From NCBI RefSeq assembly GCF_036884655.1, contig NC_088348.1:27179501-27243500 (forward strand): a stretch of 64,000 nucleotides of DNA, written 5' to 3'. Position numbers and translations under genes: made by a program. This stretch comes from Musa acuminata AAA Group (taxonomy: Eukaryota; Streptophyta; Magnoliopsida; Zingiberales; Musaceae). Below, piece after piece: positions 59,671-64,000 of this stretch. Under the pieces are notes generated by a model. That model ran no database searches. It was not told where the DNA came from and saw nothing but the letters and a program-made list of their open reading frames with translations. Numbering within the stretch: position 1 is the stretch's first letter; each line of letters opens with the position of its first letter.

Positions 59671-60907
59671 GCCTCAGCTGCTTCCGCTGCACCAGTATCA
59701 AGTGAGATTCTGGTCGCAAGCTGTCTCCCACTGCCACTTCTCAGGTGCAAGCACTAGAATGTCTAACTCTTTTTCATGATGCCTTGGGTATATCCTCAAC
59801 ACATCCTACGTGAAACCTGTGGTCATGTTTTCTACGGTCAGATGCCAGTAAGAAAGAACCTTAAAGTCCAAGCCTTTTAAGGTTGAAAGAACAAGGGCGG
59901 AAAGGACCCAAGACTCTATTTTTTATTTTTTATTGCCTTTTTAATGAAACTAAAAAGATCATATTTCGATTCATACGGTTGGAACATGCAATTTGACTCT
60001 TTGACGATAGTGGAATTTTGTTTCGATGCAGTGTAGCAGAATAGTCAAGAGTTCGACATATATAATAGTAGGGCATGGAGACAGACTAGATTGCACACCT
60101 GTCGCTAGATTCGTTCGATGTATTAGAGGGCAGCATCGGAAGCACAAGCACTGCTGCACTTCCAAGAATCAAACGTTAAGTGGCATCCTTGATGTTTGAT
60201 CCAATTGAAAAGTAAGTACGGAGGCGTCACCTCACATCCACGTATCGGTTGTGCTTTAATTGAGGCTGGCCATTGCAGGGGCACTTCAGAAGAAAAAAGG
60301 AAGCAAGCAGTTCGATAGAGGCTGCACCACCGGCGACTCGTTACCACATGTCCTCGCTTCTTGTCCGACGTGATGTCCAAGTGATCCTTATCTATTGGAT
60401 TGGCGAAACTCGTGGGGTGCCAATTTGGGTAAGCATGGAATAAGTTAGTAGTTCTTTGGGTTCCGAGGACAAACCCCACAAGTCTTCCTGTCGACACCTG
60501 GAGGATTCATGGATTAACAGATAAGTCAGCGCAGTAGAAAGCTTGAGAGAGAGAGAGAGAGAGAGCGAGAAATCATTACGACCACATTTGTTTGGGAATG
60601 AACGAGATCCTTACTTTTTGTTCATGAGAGTAGTAGTACTGTGACCAAGGGCAGGTGTGGATGCCACATGTCTCGAAAGCAATGTGCCTCTGTCCTCGAG
60701 TTCCACGTTTGACGATAGTCTCGTATGCCGAGCTGTGTTTTGAATTTGGAATGAGCTTAGCCAGGTTGAGCCCTCGACGAAAGCCGGGCTGCAAAAGCAG
60801 GTGGAAAAGGTTGCTTTAGAACATTTGAGCCAGAGAAATTGGGAGAAGCTGATTCACATCACACTTGACACGCCATGTTAAACTAATACCACAGTGGAAA
60901 GAGAGTT

Positions 60908-60955
<48 letters not shown>

Positions 60956-62079
60956 CCACATTTGGCATCACAGGATTCAGTTTGACGAGAAAAGTAGGTA
61001 TGAAACATGCATGTCTCCGTGCAAGCAATGAGATGTATGAAAGCTACCATTTCTGCAGCAGAAATAAAATGAAGTAAAAATCGTCAAGCAACATAGTCAG
61101 TATGCATACATGCGTGAGTAAAAATTGTTGGTTCCAAGTAAGATCTCAATGCTCTATGTAGCATACTTCCATTAAACTGAAGAATTGCACCAAGGATCCC
61201 GAAGAATACCGTGTAATCCAATTTGAAGTCTTCAGTAATCTCAAATCACTAAGAGGAACTGCTGCTGGTCACTAGATTAATACAAGCATTTCATATTCCT
61301 TGAATAGCAGCATTGATAGTGACCAGATGTTTACCAAAAAACAATGAATTGGCTTGATGTCAATGCGATCCAGACTTGCAAAATCACTCGAGGAACCTGC
61401 CAACACAGCAAAAAGAAAAGGTCCAATCAATTTACATTCTATTTCGTATTCAAGGAAAGACATGACAAGCACCAACGGAATGGAAGTTTGCTTTAGTGAT
61501 TATGATTCTCTTTCCAAAGAGAGGTAAGAGTACCAAATATGGACCATGGGATCAGGATCTTACAGTCTATTTTGGAAAATGAGAAAGCTATCAAATTTGT
61601 CATTTAAAGATAAGGTAAGGGCAGCTCTCGACCAAATAATGCCTTTTTCTCTTTCTCTTACCTCATTCTTGGTCTTTTCTTACAAGTGTTTTATGTACAT
61701 TAACCAAAACTTCCCATTTTAAGTGTTGTAGCAAGTCTCCTCAGAATATAACAAGAGAAATCCATCTATAAGTAGTGGCTTTGACATGTCTGAAGGTCCT
61801 CTAACAGTGAGGATAGGTGAACCAATTTAAATTTGAGAGTGTGTGTGTGTGGGTCAGAGTAAGGAGATGGTTTGGGCTGTCCTAGGATATCTGGTGACAT
61901 CGTCCTCACTACAGCTAGAAGATAGCAGAGGATTATTATAGCCTGATCCAAAGAGCGGGGATCATTCGGTTGTACTTATTGTTGGGAACTCCATAAATAG
62001 TCGAACAAACTAAGACTGTAGTGTTGTCGTGCCGAATGCAAATGAACAATCATATAAATGTTGCCAACGAAACTCAAAC
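59671..62079. other. Intergenic region between MYB and the decarboxylase gene
   Basis: The MYB promoter lies at the left. The rest has scattered short open frames without domains. A (GA)n run at 60911-60952 and shorter GA runs near 60546-60568 are the only repeats seen. No gene or RNA is supported. Confidence 0.55.
60911..60952. repeat. (GA)n microsatellite
   Basis: About 21 uninterrupted GA units in the intergenic region. Confidence 0.9.
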
Positions 62080-63679
62080 CTAGTAGTCCTTTAGAAGAGT
62101 AGTAGCCTGGTCCTGCAACACCTGCCAGGCTGTCTTAATATGTCTATCTTCTGTAAGTGGTGCTCCAACAGCAAAACGCAAGATGAAATTCCCTGACAAA
62201 ACCTGCTTATGAAAGCCCATTAAAAGGAAACAGATCAAACAGTAATTATGGTGATTTGAACTGAGCTTCAATTTGTGAAAAACCTACAGTATGTGATAAG
62301 AAGATTTTCCCACTTGAATTGACAGCATCCAATAAACTATGGTTGAGTTTATAACCATTATCTTGATCATTTGGCGGAGGAATAAGGCGGAAGCATACTA
62401 ATGAAAAGGTCCGAGGGGCCACAACCTGTAAATTTTTCATAGTAAATTAAAAAAAAATCTGAGGATGCTATGCAGAAATAAAAACAGAAGGTCTTACAAT
62501 AATATTTGAAGACAGAATTCTAGACTCATTCCTTATCAGTCCTTTAAAAACTAATTTTGATGTATATGATTTGGTTAGCCAACAAAAAAACATTGACTTC
62601 AATTTAAGGAAGACAAGCATTAAAAAAAGCACAATTTTTACCTTGTAACTCAATTTCAAGGCCAATTTGCACAAGAAAAATGTATAAAAGAAATGAATGC
62701 AAACATGGCATTTCAGAAAACAGGGTCATGCAACCCTCAACCCAGCCATCATCTTGCAAATACACATCACTATAGCCACTAGTTGTATACACATTACAAA
62801 GCATTATACGTCATAGATGTTAAAATTGTTGCAAATGAAAACAGAAATGGTTACTGAAATAGCTGCCAATTTTAGCATTAGAAGTCACTTGAATTGAGTC
62901 ACTCTAGGATCTGGATGATGTATTGGTCTATATTTTCTGTATAGCTATGATTATAAATACAAATTTAAGAGGACAAACACTGTAAGGTAACTAAATGCAT
63001 GAAGTTGCAAATGACTGGGGCCCTTAAAGTCATTGGATCAAAAGGAAAGCATTATTGAAAGATTGTTTCCACTAACATAAAATTAAAGCCAAAGTAAAAC
63101 ATAGCTATCAGTAGTTGTAAAGCTTGATTATATTGTTCATTAGAGATAAACTGAGGAATAAATGACACTATTTTGTTGATGATGGTGCTTCTTTGGGAGA
63201 TGCTTCTTGGGTATCATATAAAGGAATTCCTTGGCAACTGAAAGGAACTGCAGAAATGGTAGACCGAAAGGATGATGGATGGCTATATATGCAAGAAATA
63301 GAGGAAGAGCACATGTAATAAATATCGCATGATGTTTGCAATTATTAATATGTTTAGTAAATCAGTACAAGAAAGGATATCAATGCATTATATTTATGCA
63401 GATGGTAAAAAAATTTATGTTCAACTGATCCAAAATATATGGAGCAGTGAATATACATGTAAGTGCTTTGAAACAAAAAAATCTTGCATTTTTATGGAAC
63501 TTAGAATAATAGCTACACATGATATTGATTCTGAAGATATAATTGTCTCATTTACCTCAAACCTTGAGTCAGAAGTTATAAGTTGTTCAAATTGTTCAGC
63601 CAAACGTATGTGATTTCTAATGTAGCTTTGTAGATTTGCAACGCCATATAGCCTCAAAACTAACCATAGCTTTAAAGAC
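62080..63679 (-). CDS. Tyrosine/aromatic-L-amino-acid decarboxylase, C-terminal exons (5' partial)
   Basis: Three minus-strand exons: 63679-63556 (entered in phase 2), 62425-62288 and 62202-62080, with the stop at 62080. Donors are GAG|GTAAAT and ACT|GTAGGT; acceptors end GCAG, ACAG and GCAG. The visible 128 residues contain SLKLWLVLRLYG, YIRNHIRLAEQFEQL, APRTFSLVCFRLIPP and the end block FILRFAVGAPLTEDRHIKTAWQVLQ. These identify the C-terminal domain of group II pyridoxal-phosphate decarboxylases. The PLP-binding lysine lies upstream, outside the window. Plant members make tyramine, dopamine or phenylacetaldehydes from aromatic amino acids; the substrate cannot be told from this part. The gene continues beyond 64000. 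Confidence 0.88.
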
Positions 63680-64000
63680 CTGCAATTTCAAAATGAATAA
63701 ATGATGAAACAATCTAATATGTCGAAATCAACATTTTTGTCCTCCAGTGTTACATTAAATCAGATGTATACACAAACCCTTCCATTTCCTTTCTCTCTTT
63801 ATCCTTAACAAACAAAAAAATTATAATAACCAGATGACAATGCCATCTAATCAGATTGACAAATGTACCAAAATTATAGGTGGCAGATGACTCGTAGGAC
63901 ATGAGATGCAGTGGTGCAGAACTACTATTACAACAAGTGCACTTCATTTTCTCTCAAAACATTAAATTGCAAGTCCGCTGGTTAGTAACATCATACAATA
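63680..64000 (-). other. Intron of the decarboxylase gene
   Basis: Upstream of the phase-2 acceptor at 63680. No further decarboxylase exon is recognisable before the window ends. Confidence 0.55.

Overview
This window is a plant nuclear chromosome segment, most likely from a monocot. Genes are widely spaced and split by GT-AG introns. Coding exons of several genes are strongly GC-biased at third positions while introns and spacers are AT-rich, and the repeats are typical plant LTR retrotransposons. Banana or a relative (Musaceae) is my best guess, but the sequence alone does not prove it. All gene models were built by eye: exon frames, splice sites and phases were checked by hand, and family assignments come from recognised motifs, not database searches.

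Layout: 1-2130 holds the last four exons of a plus-strand DENN-domain protein gene. 2131-7590 is mostly gene-poor; it holds a solo LTR (4525-5098, TSD ACAAC), a 79-bp tandem repeat, a perfect 28-bp hairpin, and remnants that look like duplicated gene starts on the minus strand. 7592-8518 is a two-exon GATA zinc-finger transcription factor (minus). 130 bp beyond its start codon lies a complete, young Ty3/gypsy element of the Tat/Retand type (8653-19415, TSD GATAC). It carries an open gag-pol, an antisense three-exon gene and a 60-bp tandem array. About 1 kb later is an older, internally deleted relative (20424-23639, TSD GTAAG).

25136-28285 is a MIK1/PXL-type LRR receptor kinase (plus, 2 exons), followed by a five-exon F-box protein gene (29193-33404, plus). 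34693-54642 is one 20-kb minus-strand gene with 21 exons encoding a full-length 1430-residue CLASP microtubule-associated protein. Its introns carry a MITE with an 8-bp TSD and a TRIM-like miniature retrotransposon. Head-to-head with CLASP is a two-exon universal-stress-like protein gene (56910-57705, plus). Convergent with that is a three-exon R2R3-MYB gene (58849-59670, minus). The window ends in the last three exons of a minus-strand tyrosine/aromatic-L-amino-acid decarboxylase gene (62080-63679, continuing past 64000).

The host genes look like independent housekeeping and regulatory loci, not a cluster. The most distinctive biology is in 4.5-23.6 kb. Three LTRs of related structure share a leader motif, and in two of the families it contains a perfect hairpin. 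The young element combines an antisense intron-bearing gene, a higher-order tandem array whose period keeps reading frames open, a degenerate first RNase H plus an added second RNase H, and an altered protease active-site triplet.
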